A stretch of DNA of 64,000 nt from Candidatus Woesearchaeota archaeon (lineage in GTDB: Archaea > Nanobdellota > Nanobdellia > Woesearchaeales > JACJVV01). The position numbers and the translations under genes are program-made. Within the stretch, counting starts at the first letter, position 1, and each line of letters begins with the position of its first letter. Location of the stretch: positions 496,001-560,000 of the forward strand of contig JACJVV010000001.1 of assembly GCA_020637495.1 (NCBI GenBank). The letters run 5' to 3'. Shown here piece after piece: positions 17,846 to 26,665 of the stretch. The notes below the pieces were generated by a model. It was not told where the DNA came from and searched no databases. It was given only the letters and a program-made list of their open reading frames with translations.

Positions 17846-18946
17846 ATGAAGATAGCGATATTTCACAATTATATGGACAATATAGGGGGAGCTGAAATAG
17901 TAGGGCTTACTTTAGCTAGAGAGCTTAAAGCAGATTTTTATTCAACCAATATTGATACCGAAAAAATCAAGTTGATGGGATTTGAAGATATTAAACTGAA
18001 ATCAATAGGAGAAGTTCCTATAAATCCACCCTGGCGACAACAGCTAGCTTTATGGAGATTTAGATTGCTAAATCTAAAGGAAAAATATGACTTCTACATC
18101 ATCGATGGTGATTGGGCAATGTCAGGTGCATTCAATCATAAACCTAATTTATGGTATGTTCACTCTCCTATAAGAGAGATATGGGATCTGTATGGGTACA
18201 TTAGGAAGAATACAGTACCATTGTGGCAGAGAGGGATATTTGATATTTGGGTCCATTATAATCGTTATCTTAACAGAAAATACACTAAACATGTCGGCAA
18301 GATTGCATGCAATTCTCTTAATACTCAACGACGTGTAAAGAAATATCTTAATAGAGATGCTATTGTCATAAATCCACCTATAGAAACAAAAGATTTCCAT
18401 TATAAATCAAATGGGGATTATTGGTTATCTGTTAATAGGTTAATCACTCACAAACGCGTTGATATCCAGCTAAAAGCTTTTTCAAAGTTGCCTAGTGAGA
18501 AATTGATCATTGTTGGAAGCTATGAAGTCTCTGCTAAACATTTTGAGGAATATGCAGCATACATCAAAAAGCTGAAACCTGATAATGTCGAGATAGTACA
18601 TTGGGCAGACAAACAGAAGATGGTGGATCTTTATGCAAATTGCAAAGGTTTCATCACAACTTCTCATGAAGAAGATTTTGGAATGACACCTATAGAAGCT
18701 ATGGCATCGGGAAAGCCAGTAATTGCGCCTAATGAAGGTGGATACAAAGAAACGATTGTCGATGGACAGACGGGAGTACTTATTGATGATATTGATGTTG
18801 ATAAGCTGGTCAATGCAGTAAAAGAGGTTGGAAAAGATCCTGGAAGATACAAAAATGCTTGCCAGATACGAGCAAAGAGATATGATACTAAAGAATTTAT
18901 TAAGAAAATAAAAAGGATTGTCAGTGAAGGAGATAACAAAAGATGA
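17846..18946 (+). CDS. GT4 family glycosyltransferase
   Basis: A GT-B fold retaining transferase. The N-terminal Gly-rich loop NIGGAEIV (about residues 12-19) binds the acceptor side. The C-terminal domain shows VNRLITHKRVD, then EEDFGMTPIEAMASGKPVI (about 274-292) with the E-x7-E nucleotide-sugar motif. The gene is preceded by GGGGGAA and shares an ATGA overlap with the first of six GT8-like genes. It probably lays down an early residue of the glycan those genes extend. Confidence 0.9.
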   Translation: MKIAIFHNYMDNIGGAEIVGLTLARELKADFYSTNIDTEKIKLMGFEDIKLKSIGEVPINPPWRQQLALWRFRLLNLKEKYDFYIIDGDWAMSGAFNHKPNLWYVHSPIREIWDLYGYIRKNTVPLWQRGIFDIWVHYNRYLNRKYTKHVGKIACNSLNTQRRVKKYLNRDAIVINPPIETKDFHYKSNGDYWLSVNRLITHKRVDIQLKAFSKLPSEKLIIVGSYEVSAKHFEEYAAYIKKLKPDNVEIVHWADKQKMVDLYANCKGFITTSHEEDFGMTPIEAMASGKPVIAPNEGGYKETIVDGQTGVLIDDIDVDKLVNAVKEVGKDPGRYKNACQIRAKRYDTKEFIKKIKRIVSEGDNKR

Positions 18947-19893
18947 AGAATGCTGTATTAGTCACATTAGCGGACAAGAATTATATCGATCAGGCTAAAC
19001 AGCTTTTTTCCAGTGTATATCATTATTCAGGATGGAAAGGTAATTATCTTCTTTTGGCGTATGACATACCTGAAAGTAAGCTTAAGTGGTTTAGGAATAA
19101 AGGTATCATAATCAAGAAAGTAAAGCCGCATAAGAATGACAAATTCAAGGATTGGCCGTCGACGATATTATGCAAGTTTGAGTTATTCAATACATATTTC
19201 AAAAAATGGCAGCATGTCGTGTTTCTTGATGGAGACATAATTGTGAAAGCTTCGCTTGATAGAGTTCTGGGTGTTTCTGGCATAGGGGCTATCTCTGATC
19301 TTAACCACAATATGTGGTGGCAGTTCAAGAATAAAAGGTATAATGGTATATATAAGACTTTGATTAATAATATGGACATGTCAAAAAAATCTTTTAATGT
19401 TGGAGTATTATCAATAAATACTGACATCATCAAAAAGGAAACCTACAGTACTATGTTAGAATTATATTCTAGATATAGAAAAATAGTAAGATACCCTGAA
19501 CAAGCAATTATGAATATATATTTCCATAAAAATTGGAAAAGATTGCCGGCAGTTTACAATACTTTCATATTGCCAAAAGCTCTATGGTTCTCAAAGTTGC
19601 ACAACGATGGTATTATCCTACATATGATAATGCGACCTAAACCATGGGAGTCAAAGACATTATATTCAGAGGAGTGGAAATATAATCTAGACATCGCAGA
19701 TGAAATCGATTTGAACCATCGTCTACCAGCTAAGGATATCTGGAATGAGAAAAGAGTAAAGAAAGTTTCAGCGATGCTTGAAAACAGGTATTTTATCTTC
19801 GAGATTGATAGGATTATAGGAAAGGTAGGGATTGCTGTAAAAAAAATATCTCCTAATTTGTATAAAGCACTCAAGAAGATATCAAGACTATGA
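18943..19893 (+). CDS. GT8-like glycosyltransferase, array member 1
   Basis: First of six paralogues. It begins with VTLADKNYIDQAKQLFSSVY, has the metal-binding DGD at 96-98 (FLDGDIIV), then PEQAIMN with KNWKRLPAVYN, and HMIMRPKPW near residue 230. These match the order of a GT-A fold of the glycogenin/LgtC (GT8) type: nucleotide-sugar site, DxD, acceptor loop, late His. The C-terminus has IGKVGIAVKK followed by a basic stretch. DGD differs from the DSD or DAD of the sister genes. ATGA overlaps join it to the GT4 gene and to member 2. Confidence 0.8.
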   Translation: MKNAVLVTLADKNYIDQAKQLFSSVYHYSGWKGNYLLLAYDIPESKLKWFRNKGIIIKKVKPHKNDKFKDWPSTILCKFELFNTYFKKWQHVVFLDGDIIVKASLDRVLGVSGIGAISDLNHNMWWQFKNKRYNGIYKTLINNMDMSKKSFNVGVLSINTDIIKKETYSTMLELYSRYRKIVRYPEQAIMNIYFHKNWKRLPAVYNTFILPKALWFSKLHNDGIILHMIMRPKPWESKTLYSEEWKYNLDIADEIDLNHRLPAKDIWNEKRVKKVSAMLENRYFIFEIDRIIGKVGIAVKKISPNLYKALKKISRL

Positions 19894-20885
19894 AAAAAGT
19901 ATTATTTACCATTGCGACGCAAGATTATGTTGATAAAGCTAAACAGCTTTTTAGTAGTGTTTACCATAAATCTGGATGGACAGGTGACTATCTGATCTTC
20001 CATGATGGCATTAGAAATGAAGATTTGAATTGGTTCAAGAGTAGGGACATATTTACTCATAAGATTAAGAGCATGATAAAGTCCCCTGTTAAAACACAGT
20101 GGAATGATTCAATCTGGTTGAAGCTTTCAATATTTGACCCATATCTCAAAAGATGGGAAAAGGCACTCTATCTAGATTCAGATATGATAGTGCGATATTC
20201 CCTTGATGATCTTGACAAGTACAATGGATTATGGGCAGCCTCAGATGCAGACAGTAAGATCCTTCATCAATTCAATCATGGATTAAACAAGACGGACACT
20301 GAACAAATCCTGATCTCGAGATTGAAGAAAAAATTTAATATTATGAAAACTGCGTTGAATTCTGGGATGTTCTGGTTTGATACTAAGATTATAGATAAAG
20401 GAATAATCTCAAGATTGTTACGATACTATGATGATTACCACGAGATAATATTCTCACCTGACCAGGCACTATATAATTTGGTTTTCTATGGGAAATGGAA
20501 AAAGCTCCCTAAAGTATACAATGTTCTGGTTCCAAAACTGTATAGTTCACAGAATCATCATCATGTTAATGGAATAAACATACATCTATTAGTATATCCA
20601 AAACCATGGGTTGCTAAGAAGGAATTTTATGAAGAATGGAAAGCAAACATTGATCGAGCAGATGATATTGACCTAAGAAAAAGAATCACGGGCAATAAAA
20701 TGAGTCTAGTCGATTATATTCCTGCTGTTATTTACAATAAATTATTATATCTTATTTATGGTTGGGAAAGGTCTTACTTGATTGCAGTGCCAAAATTGAA
20801 CAGACTCTTAGGCAAGTTTGGGATTGTTATACGAAAGATTTTATTCATAAATACTAATAGAAAAAAGGTGGAAAAAACAAGATGA
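19890..20885 (+). CDS. GT8-like glycosyltransferase, array member 2
   Basis: 331 residues with the same layout as its neighbours: QDYVDKAKQLFSSVYHKSGW, DSD at 96-98 (YLDSDMIV), SPDQALYNLVFYGKWKKLP, and HLLVYPKPW. It has Asp where the sisters have Glu in the P-[ED]-Q-A element, and its tail after LGKFGIVIRK is very basic. The different acceptor loops among the six suggest different sugar or acceptor choices. The start overlaps the stop of member 1 by ATGA, as does its own stop with member 3. Confidence 0.8.
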   Translation: MKKVLFTIATQDYVDKAKQLFSSVYHKSGWTGDYLIFHDGIRNEDLNWFKSRDIFTHKIKSMIKSPVKTQWNDSIWLKLSIFDPYLKRWEKALYLDSDMIVRYSLDDLDKYNGLWAASDADSKILHQFNHGLNKTDTEQILISRLKKKFNIMKTALNSGMFWFDTKIIDKGIISRLLRYYDDYHEIIFSPDQALYNLVFYGKWKKLPKVYNVLVPKLYSSQNHHHVNGINIHLLVYPKPWVAKKEFYEEWKANIDRADDIDLRKRITGNKMSLVDYIPAVIYNKLLYLIYGWERSYLIAVPKLNRLLGKFGIVIRKILFINTNRKKVEKTR

Positions 20886-21898
20886 AGAGTGTTATTGTAA
20901 CAATGGGCAACAGTAAATATCTTGATGCCGTCAAACAATTGTTCTCCAGTATATATCATAACTCTGGTTGGAAGGGAGATTATCTTTTCCTTCATCGGGA
21001 TGTCCAGGAGAAAGATCTTGAGTGGTTCAAGAGCAAAGGTATTCTATTAAAAAAGATTAGTCCAATACGTAAAAAGCGAATAACGGACTTCAATCCTATT
21101 GTTCTGGATAAGCTTGAGATATTCAAGACTTATTTCAAGAGATGGGATCATGTCATATATCTTGACGCTGATATGACTGTAAATGCCTCAATTGATGCTC
21201 TTACTAAGATAGATAGTTTCGCTTCTGTTCCAGATATGGACTATAGCATTCGATGGCAGTTCTATTATGATTGGAGAAATAACAAAGGATTGTATAAGGA
21301 ACTTTCTCAGAAATATAATCTGAAGAAGACTTCTTTTAATGTAGGAATAATGTCATTTCCTACAAAGATAATAAAAAGTGAAACATATAATGAAATAATA
21401 AGATTATTCCACCGATATAAAAGTATTGTCTCCTTCCCAGAGCAAGCGATCCTAAACCTTTTTTTCTATGATAAATGGTATATGCTACCATATGCATACA
21501 ATTTCTACATTTACAGGACCTTATTACAACGCTTTCTTCCATCTAAACGCGTTCGAAGAATTGACTCTGCAATAATATTCCATTATGTAGCTCAGCCAAA
21601 AATCTGGAAAATCAGGAAAGGTCATGCATATGACATTTGGAATCATAACTTCATTAGGCATGATGAATTTGATATACAAAAGCGAATAATACCTTCTAAA
21701 ATATTTTCCAGGGAAGAAATAGACCTTATACAGCAAGTATATAAGAGGAAATTCAAGTATATCAAGTTTGATATATATCTTCGTTATAAAATAGATCAAG
21801 TAAAAGTAGCTCTTATGAGATTTGACCGTTCCTTGGGGAAGATAGGGATATATCTAAAGACTAATCATCCATTCATATACAGAATGTTAGGGAGATAA
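20882..21898 (+). CDS. GT8-like glycosyltransferase, array member 3
   Basis: 338 residues. DAD at 95-97 (YLDADMTV) replaces DSD. FPEQAILNLFFYDKWYMLPYAYN and HYVAQPKIW give the family acceptor loop and the late His. The C-terminus LGKIGIYLKTNHPFIYRML is the clearest copy of the shared tail, which could be an amphipathic membrane-binding helix. The gap to member 4 is one base. Confidence 0.8.
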   Translation: MKSVIVTMGNSKYLDAVKQLFSSIYHNSGWKGDYLFLHRDVQEKDLEWFKSKGILLKKISPIRKKRITDFNPIVLDKLEIFKTYFKRWDHVIYLDADMTVNASIDALTKIDSFASVPDMDYSIRWQFYYDWRNNKGLYKELSQKYNLKKTSFNVGIMSFPTKIIKSETYNEIIRLFHRYKSIVSFPEQAILNLFFYDKWYMLPYAYNFYIYRTLLQRFLPSKRVRRIDSAIIFHYVAQPKIWKIRKGHAYDIWNHNFIRHDEFDIQKRIIPSKIFSREEIDLIQQVYKRKFKYIKFDIYLRYKIDQVKVALMRFDRSLGKIGIYLKTNHPFIYRMLGR

Positions 21899-21899
21899 A

Positions 21900-22889
21900 A
21901 TGAAACAAAAAGTGCTTGTAACATTGATTGACTCAGGCTGGGTAGATCAAGCTAAACAGCTTTTCTCCAGTGTTTTTTTCAATTCTGGGTGGGAAGGAGA
22001 TTTTTTGTTGATGCATAATGGGATTCAAACAAATGATGCTAAATGGTTCAAAGAAAAGGGCATCTTGCTCAAGAAAATAAATATATGTACGAATAAAAAA
22101 ATCAATCAATGGCATCATATTGTTTTAGGAAAATTCTTCCTTTTCAACGAGTTTTTCAAAAGATGGAAACATGTTATTTATTTAGATGCAGACATAATAA
22201 TCCAATCTTCATTAGACAATCTTGAGATGTATGACGGATTAGCAGCTTCTTATGATTTACATACAAAAGTTAGTTGGCAATTCATAAAGAATAGCAAAAC
22301 GATTAATCTATTCAAGGAATTGGAAAAAGAATATGATCTTTCCAAACCTTCTTTTAATTGTGGTGTTCTTTCATATCCTACACACATCATAGAACAAAAT
22401 ACATATAATGATCTACTCAAACTCTTCAATACATACAGCAAGATTGTTAGAAATCCTGAACAAGCAATACTTAATGTATATTTCAATAATTCATGGTCAA
22501 GACTTCCAAATTGCTATAACTATTTCATCTTTGGATCAATCCTCGGTGGACTTTCTTGTAAGTTATATGCCCATAGACTTCCAGGAGCACCAGTATTACA
22601 CTTTATTGGGAAGAAGAAACCGTGGTTGTACACAAATATAATATACACTATTTGGAAAAAGAATCTTATAAAATCAGAGCAGATTGATCTTGAAAAGCGA
22701 GTTAGAGGAAAAAAAGTCAATGTTTTGAGATTATTTCTCATGTCTATGTCTTCATACTCTATGAATTATGTTTACATGATATATGTGTATAGAATAATCA
22801 GGATTGAGTCTTTAGGAATGCTGGGTTCATATTTGAATAAAAAATTCAAATTTATCTATAAGGTACTAAAATTCTTAAAACGAGATTAA
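21900..22889 (+). CDS. GT8-like glycosyltransferase, array member 4
   Basis: 329 residues with DAD at 96-98 (YLDADIII), NPEQAILNVYFNNSW and HFIGKKKPW. Relative to members 3 and 5 it has a shorter insertion after the acceptor loop. The tail (SLGMLGSYLNKKFKFIYKV) keeps the shared pattern but drops the DR of the others. The start is one base after the stop of member 3; the next gene begins three bases after its own stop. Confidence 0.8.
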   Translation: MKQKVLVTLIDSGWVDQAKQLFSSVFFNSGWEGDFLLMHNGIQTNDAKWFKEKGILLKKINICTNKKINQWHHIVLGKFFLFNEFFKRWKHVIYLDADIIIQSSLDNLEMYDGLAASYDLHTKVSWQFIKNSKTINLFKELEKEYDLSKPSFNCGVLSYPTHIIEQNTYNDLLKLFNTYSKIVRNPEQAILNVYFNNSWSRLPNCYNYFIFGSILGGLSCKLYAHRLPGAPVLHFIGKKKPWLYTNIIYTIWKKNLIKSEQIDLEKRVRGKKVNVLRLFLMSMSSYSMNYVYMIYVYRIIRIESLGMLGSYLNKKFKFIYKVLKFLKRD

Positions 22890-22901
22890 GGGATGAATAA
22901 A

Positions 22902-23912
22902 ATGAAGAGCGTTATTGTCACACTTGCAAATAAGGATTACCTTATAGCAGCAAAGCAACTCTTTTCTAGCATTTATCATAACTCAGGTTGGTCCGGAGAT
23001 TATATGATTCTTACTAGAGATGTAGATGATTCAGATGTAGAATGGTTTATAAAAAAAGGCATAATTGTTAAAAGAATAAAACCATTGATTGCAGAGAGGA
23101 TATCTACATTCCATCCAATTGTAATTGATAAGTTATATCTTTTCAAGAAATTCTTCAAGCGTTGGGACCACGTGATATTTCTTGATTCGGATATGATTGT
23201 TAATGCAAGTCTTGATTCTTTGCTTTCACTATCTGGATTCTCAGCAGTACCTGATGCCAACAATAATCTAGGATTCCAATTTTATCATAATATATTGGAT
23301 GAACCAGAATTGCTGGCTACACTTAAGAAGAGATATAATTTCAAGGAATTGTCATTCAATGTAGGATTATTAAGCTTTAAGACTGACATAATAAAAGATG
23401 ATACATTTAGTAATCTTATGAAGTTGTTTAATGAATACCGTGATGTGGTTGATTATCCAGAACAGGCAATCTTAAACCTTTATTTCTATAAAAAATGGAA
23501 CAGACTTCCTTTAGCATACAATACTTTTGTACTTAAATGCATCTGGGAGAACAAGGTACCATTTTTCTTCAGATTCAACCCGATTGATGCAATTATTCAT
23601 CATCTTATACAAGAGAAAGTCTGGATAACTAAAAAAGGAGAATTATATGATGTGTGGATGAGAAATTATAAAAAGTCTGATAGGATAGATCTGCAGAGAA
23701 GGCAGACTGCAAGGCGTGTCTTTTCAGGTAAAGAGATTAATAAGTGTAACCAGGTTTCAAGTCGAAAATGGATTAAATATAGGCTAAATGGAAAATTGAT
23801 TCATTTTTTGAAGCATCTCAATGGGCAGACTTTTGATAGATTTCTAGGTGAGATTGGTATCTTCCTGAAAAGGTATCTTCCTGCTTTACATAAAATAGTC
23901 AAACGAAAATGA
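22902..23912 (+). CDS. GT8-like glycosyltransferase, array member 5
   Basis: 336 residues counted from ATG 22902, which aligns with the MKS-V-I-V-T start of its sisters; ATG 22893 would add only MNK. DSD lies at 95-97 (FLDSDMIV), followed by YPEQAILNLYFYKKWNRLP and HHLIQEKVW. It is closest by eye to member 3. The tail FLGEIGIFLKRYLPALHKI fits the shared pattern. Its stop overlaps member 6 by ATGA. Confidence 0.8.
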   Translation: MKSVIVTLANKDYLIAAKQLFSSIYHNSGWSGDYMILTRDVDDSDVEWFIKKGIIVKRIKPLIAERISTFHPIVIDKLYLFKKFFKRWDHVIFLDSDMIVNASLDSLLSLSGFSAVPDANNNLGFQFYHNILDEPELLATLKKRYNFKELSFNVGLLSFKTDIIKDDTFSNLMKLFNEYRDVVDYPEQAILNLYFYKKWNRLPLAYNTFVLKCIWENKVPFFFRFNPIDAIIHHLIQEKVWITKKGELYDVWMRNYKKSDRIDLQRRQTARRVFSGKEINKCNQVSSRKWIKYRLNGKLIHFLKHLNGQTFDRFLGEIGIFLKRYLPALHKIVKRK

Positions 23913-24922
23913 AAGCTGCAATAGTAACATTAGCTGATCGTAAATATGTAAGGGCAGCTAAAGCACTCTTTTCTAGTATATTTCAAAATTCAGGATGGAA
24001 AGGCGATTATATCCTAATGTCAGAGAGCATACCTGATGATAGGTTAGACGCATTCAAAAAGAAGGGAATTAAGATATATCAGTGTAAATGTCCTTACCAT
24101 AAACGTTGGTATTATTGGCCAAAAACCATCTTCAACAAGTTTCTGCTGTTCGATGATTATTTCAAGCAATGGGATATTATAATCTTCTTAGACAGTGATA
24201 TGATTGTGAATGGTACTTTGGACCATCTTCTTGCTACTGATTATTTTGCAGCAGTCTCAGATTTTGATCATCCTATATCTCACCAATGCATACACAGAAA
24301 TCGTCCTGAGTATAAAGAACTGAAGAAGAAGTATGATATGACCAAGATGTCTTTCAATGTAGGTGCGATGGTGATCAACAATAAATCAATATCTAATAAA
24401 GCAAAAAAAGAACTATTGGGTATGTTTGACAAATTCAAGAAAGTTGCTTTTTTTCCTGAACAGTTAATATTTAATTTGTATTTTTACAATAAATGGAAGA
24501 AACTTTCATTCTCATATAATTATCCACTTGTAACTTCTCCATCAATACGCCTGTCTTTTAAACCGCAGTTTATTCCTGATGCTACAGTTTATCATCTTCT
24601 GACTACGCCAAAACCATGGATTAAAGGGGGTATGCATAATACTATGTGGAAAAAGTATTTTAACCTTTTTGATGAAATAGATCTAAAGAACAGGCCATGT
24701 GGGAGGAATGTTCACTATCAACAGACACTTGATCTTTGCAATGATATTCGAATGGCAATATCTTTTGATGGCTATCTTTTCATGCTTTGTTGGCCTTTTG
24801 TCAAGTTACGTGAATTGCCTTTTATCATTGATAGATGTATAGGTAAGCTAGGTAGATACATCAAAAAAAAGAACCCACAAATCTATTATTTTCTAAGAAG
24901 GATAAAATCCTCAATATTTTGA
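23909..24922 (+). CDS. GT8-like glycosyltransferase, array member 6
   Basis: 337 residues, the most divergent copy: AKALFSSIFQNSGWKGDY, DSD at 95-97 (FLDSDMIV), FPEQLIFNLYFYNKWKKLS in place of QAIL, and HLLTTPKPW. An added Cys-rich stretch (QCKCPYHKRWY) follows the first strand block. The tail IGKLGRYIKKKNPQIYYFL is kept. Its 3' end overlaps the convergent ABC ATPase gene by 12 bp. Confidence 0.8.
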   Translation: MKAAIVTLADRKYVRAAKALFSSIFQNSGWKGDYILMSESIPDDRLDAFKKKGIKIYQCKCPYHKRWYYWPKTIFNKFLLFDDYFKQWDIIIFLDSDMIVNGTLDHLLATDYFAAVSDFDHPISHQCIHRNRPEYKELKKKYDMTKMSFNVGAMVINNKSISNKAKKELLGMFDKFKKVAFFPEQLIFNLYFYNKWKKLSFSYNYPLVTSPSIRLSFKPQFIPDATVYHLLTTPKPWIKGGMHNTMWKKYFNLFDEIDLKNRPCGRNVHYQQTLDLCNDIRMAISFDGYLFMLCWPFVKLRELPFIIDRCIGKLGRYIKKKNPQIYYFLRRIKSSIF

Positions 24923-25630
24923 TAAGACATACTCTGTATCACCTTGATACTTTACCATTCCGTCTTTTAGCCATACTACTTTGTCACAATGCTCTCTGAT
25001 CATCCCTAGTTCATGGCTTACTAAGACTATAGAAGCGCCTCCTTTAACAAGTTCTTTCAGTTTTTCTTTACTTTTTTTCTTGAAATCCTTATCTCCTACT
25101 TCAAAAACTTCATCCAAAAGCAGAATTTCAGGATCAGAGTGTATGGCTATAGAAAAGGCAAGTCTTTGCACCATACCACTTGAAAACTGGAATAATTTAG
25201 TGTCTACAAAATCTTTGAGTTCTGCAAATTTCACAATACTGTTAAATCGCTTTTTCACAGTTTTCCTGCTTAGTCCGAACAATGAGCATACCAAATATAT
25301 GTTCTCTCTCATTGTCAATCGATCCTTAAGACCTTGGCCAAGCCCAATCAAGGAGACTATCTTACCAGTGCTTTCTACTGAACCTTCATCTGAATCATAA
25401 ATTCCTGAAATTATTCTTAGTAGTGTACTCTTACCACTGCCATTCTTACCTATTAATCCTAAAATCTCACCTTTGTTCACGTCAAATGATACATCACTTA
25501 GGACATTAAGAATCTTGACACTAGTTTTGAAGGATAAGAATGATATTATCCGAGAAAGTACACTTTGGTTCTTCATGAATCCAATATTAAAGGTCTTCGA
25601 TACATTTCTTATTTTAAGAGCAATCATCAT
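24911..25630 (-). CDS. ABC transporter ATPase, Wzt/TagH/RfbE type
   Basis: Powers export of a polysaccharide or lipid-linked glycan. Walker A GKNGSGKST, a Q-loop-like GLGQGL, signature FSSGMVQR, Walker B EILLLDEV and H-loop VSHE are all present. About 40 residues precede Walker A, as in polysaccharide exporters, and there is no C-terminal carbohydrate-binding domain. So export does not seem to depend on chain-end recognition of the Wzt-C kind. It overlaps the permease gene by ATGA. Confidence 0.9.
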   Translation of the reverse strand: MMIALKIRNVSKTFNIGFMKNQSVLSRIISFLSFKTSVKILNVLSDVSFDVNKGEILGLIGKNGSGKSTLLRIISGIYDSDEGSVESTGKIVSLIGLGQGLKDRLTMRENIYLVCSLFGLSRKTVKKRFNSIVKFAELKDFVDTKLFQFSSGMVQRLAFSIAIHSDPEILLLDEVFEVGDKDFKKKSKEKLKELVKGGASIVLVSHELGMIREHCDKVVWLKDGMVKYQGDTEYVLSKY

Positions 25631-26403
25631 ATCAACTCGGCAAATTTGTATTTTAATCTCCTGAAGATAACCAATCCAAGTATTGGAGTAAAAATAGCAA
25701 ACGTTATACTACCAATTATAATTGTGATGTCAGGCATTGTTCCATTGAGACATAATTCCCTAGCAAGAGTTATGAAATGATACAATGGATTCATCAAATT
25801 TATATAATATAATTTTGAATAAGGGATGAGCTGGTGGAAGATAGGAGTTAAAAAGAATAAGACTCTTGCAACAAAATCCCATATGTTTATGAAATCTACA
25901 AAATAAACAGTCACTGAAGCAAATATCAAAGATAATCCTACTATCACAGGGATGAACATTAATATGGCTATGAGATATAATAGTGATTGGCTTAAAGGTA
26001 TCTTGAAGTAGAAAAACAGAATAAGAAGAACAATATATTCAGCAATATGGGACAAGAAAAATTTGGCTATTATTGATGTGACTAAAGACTCTCTAGGAAA
26101 ATTTACTGATTTTATAATTCCTCCATTACCTCTTATTGCTGTCATACTTTCAGATACACACATCTGAAACAAGTTGTACATAATAATTCCAATCAACAAG
26201 TATAAAGGGTAATATTGGATATCATTACCTAAAATATTAGCAAAAACAAACCATAAGAAGCCAAACATCAATAATGGATTCAACAAATACCAAAGTATCC
26301 CAAGATAGCTTCCTTCATTCCTAAGCTTGAAATCTGCTATGCCTATGCTTAATGTAAGGCCGGCAATTGACTTAACCCTGTCTTTAATGGCTATAAAATC
26401 CAT
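25627..26403 (-). CDS. ABC-2 type polysaccharide exporter permease
   Basis: 258 residues with six hydrophobic segments in the arrangement of Wzm/TagG permeases. LRNEGSYLGILWYLLNPLL near the N-terminus is the typical amphipathic lead-in, and VNFPRESLVTSIIAKFFLSHIAEY the central cytoplasmic coupling segment. It pairs with the ATPase in one operon and faces the glycosyltransferase array convergently. The start codon lies inside an inverted repeat (26401-26423). Confidence 0.88.
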   Translation of the reverse strand: MDFIAIKDRVKSIAGLTLSIGIADFKLRNEGSYLGILWYLLNPLLMFGFLWFVFANILGNDIQYYPLYLLIGIIMYNLFQMCVSESMTAIRGNGGIIKSVNFPRESLVTSIIAKFFLSHIAEYIVLLILFFYFKIPLSQSLLYLIAILMFIPVIVGLSLIFASVTVYFVDFINIWDFVARVLFFLTPIFHQLIPYSKLYYINLMNPLYHFITLARELCLNGTMPDITIIIGSITFAIFTPILGLVIFRRLKYKFAELI

Positions 26404-26423
26404 ATGATTAGCCTGATCATATG
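26401..26423. promoter_or_regulatory. Inverted repeat over the start of the exporter operon
   Basis: CATATGAT and ATCATATG are separated by 7 bp (TAGCCTG). One arm contains the start codon of the permease (minus strand). A TATA box, ATTTAAATAAA in the minus direction, lies just upstream at about 26425-26436. A repressor bound here would cover the transcription start. Confidence 0.5.
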
Positions 26424-26465
26424 TTTATTTAAATATTACTCTTCATTTATTCAGCTAGTGGAAAC

Positions 26466-26475
26466 CTTTATAAAC
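26466..26475 (+). promoter_or_regulatory. TATA box of tRNA-Pro
   Basis: CTTTATAAAC lies about 28 bp before the first base of the tRNA, the normal archaeal distance. Confidence 0.6.
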
Positions 26476-26522
26476 AGATTTGGATTCTACCAACTTATTG
26501 CCGGGGCTGTAGTGTAGCTTGG

Positions 26523-26559
26523 TCCAGCGACACTTCATGTCGAGGATTGCTGGGAGCAA
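26523..26559 (+). other. D-loop intron of tRNA-Pro (37 nt)
   Basis: Inner helix CCAGC/GCTGG, central helix GCTT/GAGC (one G-U) and 3-nt bulges GGT and AAT make a bulge-helix-bulge. The outer helix is weak. Removal leaves the D-loop AGCTTGGTCTA. Boundaries may shift by two or three bases. Confidence 0.6.
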
Positions 26560-26579
26560 TCTATCATCTGTGGTTTGGG

Positions 26580-26611
26580 AGACACTCAAGTTCATTCTTG
26601 AAGTCAAAAAC
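26580..26611 (+). other. Anticodon-loop intron of tRNA-Pro (32 nt, position 37/38)
   Basis: The central helix TTTG/CAAA lies between bulge GGA on the 5' side and a 4-base AACA on the 3' side, with an inner hairpin TCAAG/CTTGA. It is a relaxed bulge-helix-bulge. Splicing yields loop TTTGGGA. Confidence 0.7.
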
Positions 26612-26632
26612 ACCATAGGACCCCAGTTCGAA

Positions 26633-26665
26633 AGCATCCAATTCAAATTATTGGGTTGTCGAAAG
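26633..26665 (+). other. T-loop intron of tRNA-Pro (33 nt, position 59/60)
   Basis: T stem CCCAG/CTGGG is the outer helix, TTCG/CGAA the 4-bp central helix, with bulges AAA and AGT. Cutting after the second base of each bulge leaves exactly TTCGAAT, a standard T-loop. Confidence 0.85.

Noticed and set aside
18943..24922. Six-gene array as an assembly artefact
   Set aside because: The copies differ strongly in sequence, length and joining bases, so they are real, old duplicates.
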